From assembly GCA_959020035.1 (NCBI GenBank), contig CAUEQX010000075.1, positions 1 through 9,101 on the forward strand: DNA of 9,101 nucleotides, given 5' to 3'. This DNA comes from an uncultured Collinsella sp. (GTDB lineage: Bacteria; Actinomycetota; Coriobacteriia; Coriobacteriales; Coriobacteriaceae). Position 1 is the stretch's first letter. Each line of letters begins with the position of its first letter. Below are positions 1-4,748 of the stretch, piece by piece. Position numbers and translations under genes: made by a program. The notes below the pieces were generated by a model. The model was given only the letters and a program-made list of their open reading frames with translations, was not told where the DNA came from and did no database searches.

Positions 1-54
1 CGTCTTGCGCAGGACTGTAGAGCAGCAAACTTAAAACCTGGGCCGCCCGGTCCG

Positions 55-90
55 GGAATCCGCCCAAGCGCACAGGAGGGGATTCCTTTT
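55..90 (+). terminator. Probable rho-independent terminator of an upstream gene
   Basis: GGAATCC (55-61) pairs exactly with GGATTCC (80-86). Two further C-G pairs form inside after a one-base bulge (63-64 with 78-79), leaving a loop of about 13 nt, and TTTT follows at 87-90. This is the layout of an intrinsic terminator, with a fairly large loop and a short U-tract. It would end a plus-strand gene lying before the window; by common synteny that could be rpoC, but no coding tail is recognisable in 1-54. A tight CCCGG-T-CCGGG palindrome (46-56) overlaps its left arm. Confidence 0.5.
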
Positions 91-145
91 GTGTAGGCTT
101 TGCGGAAATGTGGCTATTTAAGGATACGCCCGGCGGCGTGGTCTG

Positions 146-174
146 TTGACGACACAGCTAACGGCACGTATCCT
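146..174 (+). promoter_or_regulatory. Promoter of the rpsL-rpsG-fusA-rpsJ operon
   Basis: TTGACG at 146-151 matches the -35 consensus in 5 of 6 bases. TATCCT at 169-174 fits the actinobacterial -10 form TAnnnT, and the spacer is exactly 17 bp. Transcription would begin near 181, giving an untranslated leader of about 87 nt before rpsL. This is the best sigma-70-type promoter I see in the window, and it lies upstream of a highly expressed ribosomal operon, as expected. Confidence 0.7.
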
Positions 175-189
175 ATCGAACTGCGTGTT

Positions 190-214
190 TCGTAGGGGGA
201 TGCTGACCCCTCGA
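190..214 (+). promoter_or_regulatory. Leader hairpin in the rpsL 5' UTR
   Basis: AGGGG (194-198) pairs with CCCCT (207-211). TCG (190-192) with CGA (212-214) extends the stem across a one-base bulge at T193, and the loop is 8 nt. It lies about 10-34 nt from the predicted transcript start and well before the rpsL ribosome-binding site. No U-tract follows, so it is not a terminator. It could stabilise the message or be part of a ribosomal-protein autoregulatory leader; the role is inference. Confidence 0.4.
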
Positions 215-255
215 TTCAAGCCGTTGCACTTTACAGAAAGCTGGAATCATTCGAG

Positions 256-261
256 AAGGAG
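256..261 (+). promoter_or_regulatory. Shine-Dalgarno site fixing the TTG start of rpsL
   Basis: AAGGAG ends 6 nt before the TTG at 268. There is no ATG or GTG at the N-terminus of the S12-like reading frame, and the residues after this TTG (PTINQLVR) match the conserved S12 N-terminus, so the TTG is the initiator. Confidence 0.8.
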
Positions 262-267
262 TACGCT

Positions 268-645
268 TTGCCTACTATTAACCAGCTGGTTCGCCAGGGC
301 CGTCGTTCCGTGCCCAAGAAGTCCAAGAACGCTGCTCTGCAGCACAACTCCCAGAAGCGCGGCGTGTGCACCCGTGTCTTCACCACGAGCCCCAAGAAGC
401 CGAACTCGGCTCTTCGTAAGGTTGCCCGTGTTCGCCTCGTCAACGGCATCGAAGTTACCGCTTACATCCCGGGTGAGGGCCACAACCTGCAGGAGCACTC
501 CATCGTGCTCGTCCGCGGCGGTCGTGTCCGTGACCTCCCTGGTGTCCGTTATCACGTCATCCGTGGCGCCTACGACGCTGCTCCGGTCCAGAACCGTATG
601 CAGGCCCGTTCCAAGTACGGTGCTAAGCGCCCCAAGGCCAAATAA
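268..645 (+). CDS. rpsL: 30S ribosomal protein S12
   Basis: Small-subunit ribosomal protein at the decoding centre, where it helps govern accuracy and is the classic streptomycin-resistance locus. The 125-residue product matches the usual bacterial length of about 124. Conserved blocks are visible: PTINQLVR at the N-terminus, QKRGVCTRV (29-37), SPKKPNSALRK (41-51), GEGHNLQEHS (69-78) and DLPGVRYH (89-96). Asp89 is the residue methylthiolated in many bacteria. Lys43 is retained. Position 88, normally Lys in E. coli and Mycobacterium numbering, is Arg (codon CGT, 529-531), the same change that gives streptomycin resistance in those species. The start is TTG with a good ribosome-binding site. 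It is the first gene of the operon, 73 bp before rpsG. Identity is certain; any resistance effect is inferred. Confidence 0.98.
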   Translation: MPTINQLVRQGRRSVPKKSKNAALQHNSQKRGVCTRVFTTSPKKPNSALRKVARVRLVNGIEVTAYIPGEGHNLQEHSIVLVRGGRVRDLPGVRYHVIRGAYDAAPVQNRMQARSKYGAKRPKAK

Positions 646-670
646 GCCAGATAACGTTTTGATACTTTCG

Positions 671-696
671 CCGTGTGCCGCCTAAGCGCCGCACGG
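671..696 (+). promoter_or_regulatory. Hairpin between rpsL and rpsG
   Basis: CCGTGTG (671-677) pairs with CGCACGG (690-696), including one G-U pair, across a 12-nt loop. The stem ends 9 nt before the AAGGAGA ribosome-binding site of rpsG and has no U-tract. In E. coli the S7 protein represses translation through the rpsL-rpsG intercistronic region, so a structure here is suggestive. I see no sequence evidence that S7 binds this hairpin. Confidence 0.35.
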
Positions 697-718
697 TAGA
701 CACTTAAGGAGATTTCAC

Positions 719-1192
719 ATGCCGCGTCGTGCAGCAGCTAATCGTCGCGAGGTTCAGCCTGACGCCGTTTACAACAACCGCCTGGTGACTCAGCTCATCA
801 ACAAGGTCCTTCTTGACGGCAAGAAGGCCACCGCTGAGCGCATCGTTTACACCGCTTTCGAGATCGTTGCCGAGAAGTCCGAGGGTGGCGACGCTCTCGC
901 TACCTTCAAGAAGGCTATGGACAACGTCAAGCCCACGCTCGAGGTTAAGCCCAAGCGTGTCGGTGGCGCTACCTATCAGGTCCCGATGGAGGTCAACTCC
1001 CGTCGTTCCACCGCTCTGGGTATCCGCTGGATCGTCAACTTCTCCCGCGCTCGCAAGGAGAAGACCATGGCCGAGCGTCTCGCCAACGAGATCCTCGACG
1101 CTTCCAACGGCCTGGGCGCTTCCGTCAAGAAGCGTGAGGACGTCTTCAAGATGGCCGAGGCCAACCGCGCGTTCTCTCACTATCGTTGGTAA
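719..1192 (+). CDS. rpsG: 30S ribosomal protein S7
   Basis: Primary 16S rRNA-binding protein that nucleates assembly of the 30S head and contacts E-site tRNA. The product is 157 residues, against a usual 155-157. Family signatures are clear: a basic N-terminus MPRRAAANRR, then YNNRLVTQLINKVLLDGKK (18-36), a central VGGATYQVPMEV block that forms the beta hairpin (82-93), RWIVNFSRARKEKTMAERLANE (103-124) and the C-terminal MAEANRAFSHYRW. The ATG is preceded by AAGGAGA at 706-712 with 6 nt spacing. It lies between rpsL and fusA, with only 19 bp to fusA, so the two are surely co-transcribed and probably translationally coupled. No oddities were seen. Confidence 0.98.
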   Translation: MPRRAAANRREVQPDAVYNNRLVTQLINKVLLDGKKATAERIVYTAFEIVAEKSEGGDALATFKKAMDNVKPTLEVKPKRVGGATYQVPMEVNSRRSTALGIRWIVNFSRARKEKTMAERLANEILDASNGLGASVKKREDVFKMAEANRAFSHYRW

Positions 1193-1211
1193 GTTAAGGT
1201 AAGGAACTAAC

Positions 1212-3311
1212 ATGGCTAAGCCTAAGTACAAGCTTTCCGATACCCGTAACATCGGCATCATGGCCCACATCGATGCCGGTAAGACCACCACGACCGAGCG
1301 TATTCTTTACTACACCGGTAAGACCCACAAGATCGGTGAGGTCCATGAGGGCGCTGCCACCATGGACTGGATGGTTCAGGAGCAGGAGCGCGGCGTAACC
1401 ATTACCTCCGCTGCTACCACGTGCTTCTGGAACAAGGACGGTAAGGACTACCGCATCCAGATCATCGATACCCCGGGCCACGTTGACTTCACCGCCGAGG
1501 TCGAGCGCTGCCTGCGCGTCCTCGATGGCGCTGTCGCCGTCTTCGACGCCGTTGCCGGCGTTCAGCCCCAGTCTGAGACCGTTTGGCGTCAGGCTTCTAC
1601 CTTCAACGTCCCCCGCATCGCCTTCATCAACAAGTATGACCGCGTGGGCGCTGACTTCTTCAACGCTATCGAGACCATGAAGGATCGTCTCGACGCTAAC
1701 GCCGTGGCCGCTCAGGTCCCGATGGGCGCCGAGGACAACTTCTGGGGCGTCATCGACCTGGTCACCATGACTGCATGGGACTTCAAGGCCGACGAGAAGG
1801 GCATGACCTACCCCGAGCCGATGGACGAGATCCCGGCTGAGTTTGCCGACATCGCTGCCACCAAGCGCGAGGAGCTCCTCGACGCTGCTGCCAGCTTTGA
1901 TGACGAGCTCATGGAGAAGATCCTCATGGAGGAGGACTTCACCGTCGAGGAGCTCAAGGCTGCTCTGCGTAAGGGTGTTCTGGCCAACGAGCTCAACCTC
2001 GTCTTCGTGGGCTCCGCCTACAAGAACAAGGGCGTTCAGGAGCTGCTCGACGCTGTCGTCGACTACCTGCCCAGCCCGCTCGACGTCGAGGCCGTCACCG
2101 GTACCGATCCGGACACCGGCGAGGAGATCCAGCGTCATCCTTCCTTCGACGAGCCCTTCTCCGGCCTGGTCTTCAAGATCATGACCGACCCGTTCGTCGG
2201 TAAGCTCACCTATGTCCGCGTTTACTCCGGTCGCGCCGAGTCCGGCTCCTACGTGGTCAACGCTTCCAACGGTCAGCGTGAGCGCCTCGGCCGCATCCTC
2301 GAGATGAACGCCGCCGAGCGTATCGACCGTGACGACGCCGCTGCCGGCGACATCGTCGCTTGCGTCGGCTTCAAGAACTCCACCACCGGTGACACCCTGT
2401 GCGCCGAGGGCAAGGAGATCGTCCTCGAGAAGATCGAGTTCGCCAAGCCCGTTATCGACGTTGCCATCGAGCCCAAGACCAAGGCCGAGCAGGACAAGAT
2501 GTCCCTGGCTCTGACCAAGCTCGCCGAGGAGGACCCGACCTTCCAGGTGTCCACCAATCACGAGACCGGCCAGACCATCATCGCCGGCATGGGCGAGCTG
2601 CACCTCGAGATCATCGTCGACCGTCTGCTCCGCGAGTTCAAGGTTGACGCTAACGTTGGTAAGCCCCAGGTTGCCTACCGCGAGACCGCTGGTCACGACG
2701 TCGAGAAGGCTGAGGGCAAGTTCGTCCGTCAGTCCGGTGGTCGCGGTCAGTACGGCCACGCCGTCATTAAGCTCGAGAAGATGGAGGAGGGCTTCGGCTA
2801 CGAGTTCGTCAACGCTATCGTCGGCGGCGTCGTGCCCAAGGAGTACATCCCGTCCATCGACAAGGGCATCCAGGAGGCCCTGAACACCGGTGTTATCGCC
2901 GGCTTCCCGGTCCTCGACGTTAAGGTCACCCTGTTCGACGGTTCTTACCACGAGGTCGACTCCTCTGAGGCCGCCTTCAAGATCGCCGGTTCCATGGCTA
3001 TCAAGGACGCCCTCAAGAAGTCCGATCCGCAGCTGCTCGAGCCGATCATGGCTGTCGAGGTCGAGACCCCCGAGCAGTACATGGGCGACGTTATGGGCAA
3101 CCTCTCCGGTCGCCGCGGCAAGATCGAGGGCATGGAGGATCGCAAGAACAGCAAGCTCATCCGTGCCAAGGTGCCGCTGGGCGAGATGTTCGGTTACGCT
3201 ACCGACCTTCGCTCCCAGACCCAGGGCCGTGCATCCTACACGATGCAGTTCGACTCTTATGAGCCGGCGCCCAAGTCCATCGTGGACGAGGTCATGAGCA
3301 AGAACGCCTAA
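1212..3311 (+). CDS. fusA: Translation elongation factor G (EF-G)
   Basis: GTPase that drives translocation of tRNA and mRNA on the ribosome and, with ribosome recycling factor, splits ribosomes; cytosolic. The 699 residues match the family length. The G domain shows the P-loop AHIDAGKTTTTER (18-30), the switch I block RGVTITSAATT (60-70), DTPGH (86-90) and an NKxD guanine-specificity motif at 140-143. That motif reads NKYD where most EF-G proteins have NKMD. Domain II follows at about 300-390, domain III around 405-480, domain IV with the SGGRGQYGH signature (508-516), and domain V to the end, including SQTQGRASYTMQF. AAGGA at 1201-1205 sits 6 nt before the ATG. Third positions are strongly C/G-biased, typical of a highly expressed gene in this genome. 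No tuf follows; rpsJ comes next after 60 bp. Confidence 0.98.
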   Translation: MAKPKYKLSDTRNIGIMAHIDAGKTTTTERILYYTGKTHKIGEVHEGAATMDWMVQEQERGVTITSAATTCFWNKDGKDYRIQIIDTPGHVDFTAEVERCLRVLDGAVAVFDAVAGVQPQSETVWRQASTFNVPRIAFINKYDRVGADFFNAIETMKDRLDANAVAAQVPMGAEDNFWGVIDLVTMTAWDFKADEKGMTYPEPMDEIPAEFADIAATKREELLDAAASFDDELMEKILMEEDFTVEELKAALRKGVLANELNLVFVGSAYKNKGVQELLDAVVDYLPSPLDVEAVTGTDPDTGEEIQRHPSFDEPFSGLVFKIMTDPFVGKLTYVRVYSGRAESGSYVVNASNGQRERLGRILEMNAAERIDRDDAAAGDIVACVGFKNSTTGDTLCAEGKEIVLEKIEFAKPVIDVAIEPKTKAEQDKMSLALTKLAEEDPTFQVSTNHETGQTIIAGMGELHLEIIVDRLLREFKVDANVGKPQVAYRETAGHDVEKAEGKFVRQSGGRGQYGHAVIKLEKMEEGFGYEFVNAIVGGVVPKEYIPSIDKGIQEALNTGVIAGFPVLDVKVTLFDGSYHEVDSSEAAFKIAGSMAIKDALKKSDPQLLEPIMAVEVETPEQYMGDVMGNLSGRRGKIEGMEDRKNSKLIRAKVPLGEMFGYATDLRSQTQGRASYTMQFDSYEPAPKSIVDEVMSKNA

Positions 3312-3336
3312 GTTCGAGCTCCCTGTTACGTAATCC

Positions 3337-3353
3337 GCGAGAACATCTCTCGC
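3337..3353 (+). promoter_or_regulatory. Hairpin just upstream of the rpsJ ribosome-binding site
   Basis: GCGAGA (3337-3342) pairs perfectly with TCTCGC (3348-3353) around the pentaloop ACATC. The stem ends 7 nt before the GGAGG ribosome-binding site of rpsJ (3361-3365). Only three T residues follow shortly after (3358-3360), so it is not a credible terminator. An 8-bp palindrome TTACGTAA (3325-3332) lies just upstream. Possible roles are mRNA processing, protection, or tuning of S10 synthesis relative to EF-G; this is inference. Confidence 0.4.
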
Positions 3354-3360
3354 ACTCTTT

Positions 3361-3365
3361 GGAGG
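3361..3365 (+). promoter_or_regulatory. Shine-Dalgarno site fixing the TTG start of rpsJ
   Basis: GGAGG lies 6 nt before the TTG at 3372. The codons after that TTG give ATQKIRIRLKGYDHE, the conserved S10 N-terminus, so TTG is used as initiator here as in rpsL. Confidence 0.8.
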
Positions 3366-3371
3366 TTTAAG

Positions 3372-3680
3372 TTGGCTACCCAGAAGATCCGCATTCGCCT
3401 CAAGGGCTATGATCACGAGGTCGTCGATCAGTCCGCGAAGCTCATCGTTGAGACCGCTCAGAAGACCGGCGCTCGCGTTTCCGGTCCTGTCCCCCTGCCC
3501 ACCGAGCGCAACCTGTACACGGTTATCCGCTCGCCGCACGTGAACAAGGACTCCCGTGAGCAGTTCGAGATGCGCACCCACAAGCGCCTCATCGACATCC
3601 TCGACCCCACCTCGGGCACCGTTGATTCGCTCATGCGTCTCGACCTTCCCGCTGGCGTCGACATCGACATCAAGCTCTAA
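3372..3680 (+). CDS. rpsJ: 30S ribosomal protein S10
   Basis: Protein of the 30S head, also known as NusE, the partner of NusB in antitermination and of NusG in coupling transcription to translation. The 102 residues equal the family length. Conserved stretches include QKIRIRLKGYDHE (4-16), GPVPLPTE (38-45) with the PLPT loop, VIRSPHVNKDSREQFEMRTHKR (51-72) and the C-terminal DSLMRLDLPAGVDIDIKL. The start is TTG with a strong ribosome-binding site. It is the last gene of the str-type operon and is followed 21 bp later by a strong terminator. In most bacteria rpsJ heads the S10 operon, with rplC and rplD next; here those genes are absent and birA lies downstream on the other strand. So the gene has been detached from its usual downstream partners, or they moved away. 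Confidence 0.98.
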   Translation: MATQKIRIRLKGYDHEVVDQSAKLIVETAQKTGARVSGPVPLPTERNLYTVIRSPHVNKDSREQFEMRTHKRLIDILDPTSGTVDSLMRLDLPAGVDIDIKL

Positions 3681-3701
3681 GCGATATCGCTCATAGCTTA
3701 C

Positions 3702-3742
3702 AGAGCCCCGCTACCATTACGGTAGCGGGGCTCTTTTGTTTT
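3702..3742 (+). terminator. Strong rho-independent terminator after rpsJ
   Basis: A perfect 14-bp stem (3702-3715 with 3721-3734) encloses a 5-nt loop ATTAC and runs into a T-rich tract TTTTGTTTTG (3734-3743). The stem is mostly G-C. On the minus strand the same hairpin is followed by TGTAAGC, without a U-tract, so it should act mainly on the operon rather than on birA transcripts coming the other way. Confidence 0.93.
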
Positions 3743-3795
3743 GAATGATGGTTTGGACTGCCGGGTATTGCTGCCGAGTAGGTGGCTGCGGCGCC

Positions 3796-4572
3796 CTATG
3801 CGCTCAAGGGGCGCAGCGATGCCTCCTCAAAATGGAAGGATCGCACGCCGCTTTCCGCTTCGATACACGCGCGACCAAAGGCATCGACGGTTTTAAAGAT
3901 GCCACGTGCCAGCTCATGTCCGGCAGGGGAGCGGGCGAGAACGTGTTCCCCGATCCAATTGAGGTGAGCGATATATTCGTCGTGGACGGGCGCGAGCGGA
4001 CCGGCGTCTTCTTCCTTGGCGTTGAGGTGTTCTGCCCACGCGTCTACTGCGTTCACGACCGCGTGATAGACCTCATCGAGGAGCATGTCGACGGCGGGAA
4101 CGTTCTCGTTGAGATCCAAGAGACCGATTGCCGGCAGGCCGCCATCGGGAACCTCCGAGGGCACATAGTTCACATTGACGCCAATGCCGCAGACGGCGAA
4201 AGGTTTGCCTTCGTTATCGCGTGCGGCCTCGACCAGAATGCCGCCGAGCTTGCGTCCTCGCGCGACCAGGTCGTTGGGCCATTTAAGGCGAATCTCGTTT
4301 GCAAGACCCTGCTTTTCGAGTGCTTCGAGCACCGCTAGGCCGCTGACGGCGGCAAGACCAGAGTACTTTGCGGGATTAACGCATGGACGCAGGACAATCG
4401 AAAGCAATAGGTTGCCGGCGGTTGAATCCCACTTGTGGCCGCGCCGGCCGCGTCCTGCCGTTTGCGCGCGGGCGGCAAGTCCTGTGCCGTGCGGCGCACC
4501 CTGTTTTCCTGCCTCGAGCAGGTCATCGTTGGTCGATCCGGTTACGTCGACAATCGTTAATTGGGCATCCAT
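3796..4572 (-). CDS. birA: Biotin-[acetyl-CoA-carboxylase] ligase without an N-terminal DNA-binding domain
   Basis: Makes biotinyl-AMP and transfers biotin to the lysine of biotin carrier proteins such as AccB of acetyl-CoA carboxylase. The product is 258 residues. Family signatures: STND (13-16), the biotin/adenylate loop GRGRRGHKW (40-48), KWPNDL with its conserved Lys97 (97-102), KLGGILVE (108-115) and GIGVNVNY (129-136). A small C-terminal beta domain spans about 210-255. No helix-turn-helix precedes the catalytic domain, so this is a group I, monofunctional ligase and should not itself repress biotin genes as E. coli BirA does. An in-frame ATG at 4653 would add 27 residues, but the perfect AAGGAGGT near 4572 selects the shorter form. 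The gene is divergent from the fab operon, which fits its role in supplying active carboxylase for malonyl-CoA. Confidence 0.93.
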   Translation of the reverse strand: MDAQLTIVDVTGSTNDDLLEAGKQGAPHGTGLAARAQTAGRGRRGHKWDSTAGNLLLSIVLRPCVNPAKYSGLAAVSGLAVLEALEKQGLANEIRLKWPNDLVARGRKLGGILVEAARDNEGKPFAVCGIGVNVNYVPSEVPDGGLPAIGLLDLNENVPAVDMLLDEVYHAVVNAVDAWAEHLNAKEEDAGPLAPVHDEYIAHLNWIGEHVLARSPAGHELARGIFKTVDAFGRACIEAESGVRSFHFEEASLRPLSA

Positions 4573-4582
4573 AGCGGCTGCT

Positions 4583-4590
4583 ACCTCCTT
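4583..4590 (-). promoter_or_regulatory. Shine-Dalgarno site deciding the birA start
   Basis: On the minus strand AAGGAGGT lies 10 nt before the ATG at 4572-4570. The upstream in-frame ATG at 4653 has no comparable site, and its extra 27 residues do not resemble a DNA-binding domain. Confidence 0.8.
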
Positions 4591-4652
4591 ATTGAATAAG
4601 TGAATGACGCAATGGTGTCGAGAGATAGACACAATGTGAAGCCTTTGTCGCA

Positions 4653-4680
4653 TTTAGACAATTTAATGTTAACACGTCAA
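4653..4680 (-). promoter_or_regulatory. Possible birA promoter
   Basis: Read on the minus strand, TTGACG (4680-4675) lies 16 bp before TCTAAA (4658-4653). The -35 matches 5 of 6 bases and is identical to that of the str promoter; the -10 matches 4 of 6. The -35 lies inside the first operator-like palindrome, so a protein bound there would also affect birA. The -10 is weak and the call is tentative. Confidence 0.3.
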
Positions 4681-4682
4681 CA
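4667..4682. promoter_or_regulatory. Candidate operator, copy 1, in the birA-fabH intergenic region
   Basis: TGTTAACACGTCAACA is a 16-bp imperfect palindrome with 12 of 16 positions symmetric. It shares the core TGT-n2-AC-n2-GT-n2-ACA with a second copy 48 bp downstream. Relative to the proposed fabH start near 4710 it covers about -43 to -28, overlapping the expected -35. I do not recognise it as the FapR or FabT consensus. The binding protein is unknown and no regulator gene is in the window. Confidence 0.5.
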
Positions 4683-4697
4683 AAGACTGAAATGCGT

Positions 4698-4703
4698 TAT
4701 CCT
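4698..4703 (+). promoter_or_regulatory. Possible -10 element of the fabH operon promoter
   Basis: TATCCT is identical to the -10 of the str promoter at 169-174 and fits TAnnnT. The 17-bp upstream position (CGTCAA, 4675-4680) is a poor -35 and lies within operator copy 1. The start would be near 4710, placing operator copy 2 at about +6 to +21. A weak -35 inside a candidate binding site fits a regulated promoter, but the call rests mainly on one hexamer. Confidence 0.35.
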
Positions 4704-4714
4704 CTCTTGGTCGA

Positions 4715-4730
4715 TGTAAACACGTCAACA
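4715..4730. promoter_or_regulatory. Candidate operator, copy 2, in the fabH 5' UTR
   Basis: TGTAAACACGTCAACA matches copy 1 at 15 of 16 positions and keeps the symmetric core TGT-n2-AC-n2-GT-n2-ACA. It ends 4 nt before the fabH ribosome-binding site. Together with copy 1 it brackets the proposed -10, an arrangement often seen for repressors. Confidence 0.5.
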
Positions 4731-4734
4731 ACTC

Positions 4735-4742
4735 AAAGGAGG
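4735..4742 (+). promoter_or_regulatory. Shine-Dalgarno site deciding the fabH start
   Basis: AAAGGAGG lies 6 nt before ATG 4749. An earlier in-frame ATG at 4692 would add 19 residues (MRYPLLVDVN...) encoded across operator copy 2, with no ribosome-binding site, and is rejected. GTG at 4746 is adjacent and possible but less likely. Confidence 0.8.
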
Positions 4743-4748
4743 TTAGTG

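Larger units (their letters stand above)
4671..4731 (+). repeat. Direct repeat pair AACACGTCAACAA
   Basis: The 13-bp sequence AACACGTCAACAA occurs exactly at 4671-4683 and again at 4719-4731, a 48-bp period, both in the intergenic region between the divergent birA and fabH genes. The repeats form the shared part of the two operator-like palindromes annotated separately. Confidence 0.85.

Noticed and set aside
1..54. C-terminal tail of an upstream gene such as rpoC
   Set aside because: None of the three plus-strand frames gives a recognisable protein end, and two have early stops; synteny alone is not enough.
74..121. Tiny leader-peptide-like frame (TTG at 89, 10 codons, Cys-containing) after AGGAGGGG
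   Set aside because: The purine run is the right arm of the terminator stem, the frame lies upstream of the predicted str transcript start, and the peptide shows no regulatory codon run.
146..685. Plus-strand 179-codon frame overlapping rpsL
   Set aside because: It starts at a TTG inside the -35 hexamer of the str promoter, has no ribosome-binding site, and runs out of frame with the clearly conserved rpsL; Ser/Arg-rich shadow.
1194..3581. Very long minus-strand open frame (795 codons) opposite fusA and part of rpsJ
   Set aside because: It is a mirror of strong codon bias: fusA almost never uses TTA, CTA or TCA, so the antisense frame has no stops. The translation is low-complexity, rich in Leu, Val, Gly and Asp, and fits no family.
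3702..3742. Bidirectional action of the rpsJ terminator for birA
   Set aside because: On the minus strand the stem is followed by TGTAAGC with no U-tract, so efficient intrinsic termination of birA is unlikely there.
3745..4338. Plus-strand 197-codon frame opposite birA
   Set aside because: It follows the strong rpsJ terminator without a promoter or good ribosome-binding site, and lies wholly antisense to birA, whose motifs are unmistakable.
4544..4555. ACGTCGACAATC inside birA as a third operator copy
   Set aside because: It resembles ACACGTCAACAA only loosely, lacks the TGT half-site and codes for conserved birA residues (DVTG).
4573..4653. Upstream ATG extension of birA as a DNA-binding domain
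   Set aside because: Only 27 residues long, far too short for the usual N-terminal helix-turn-helix of about 60 residues, and a perfect ribosome-binding site supports the start at 4572.
4692..4748. Upstream ATG extension of fabH
   Set aside because: It adds 19 residues unlike FabH, overlaps the likely promoter and operator copy 2, and lacks a ribosome-binding site.
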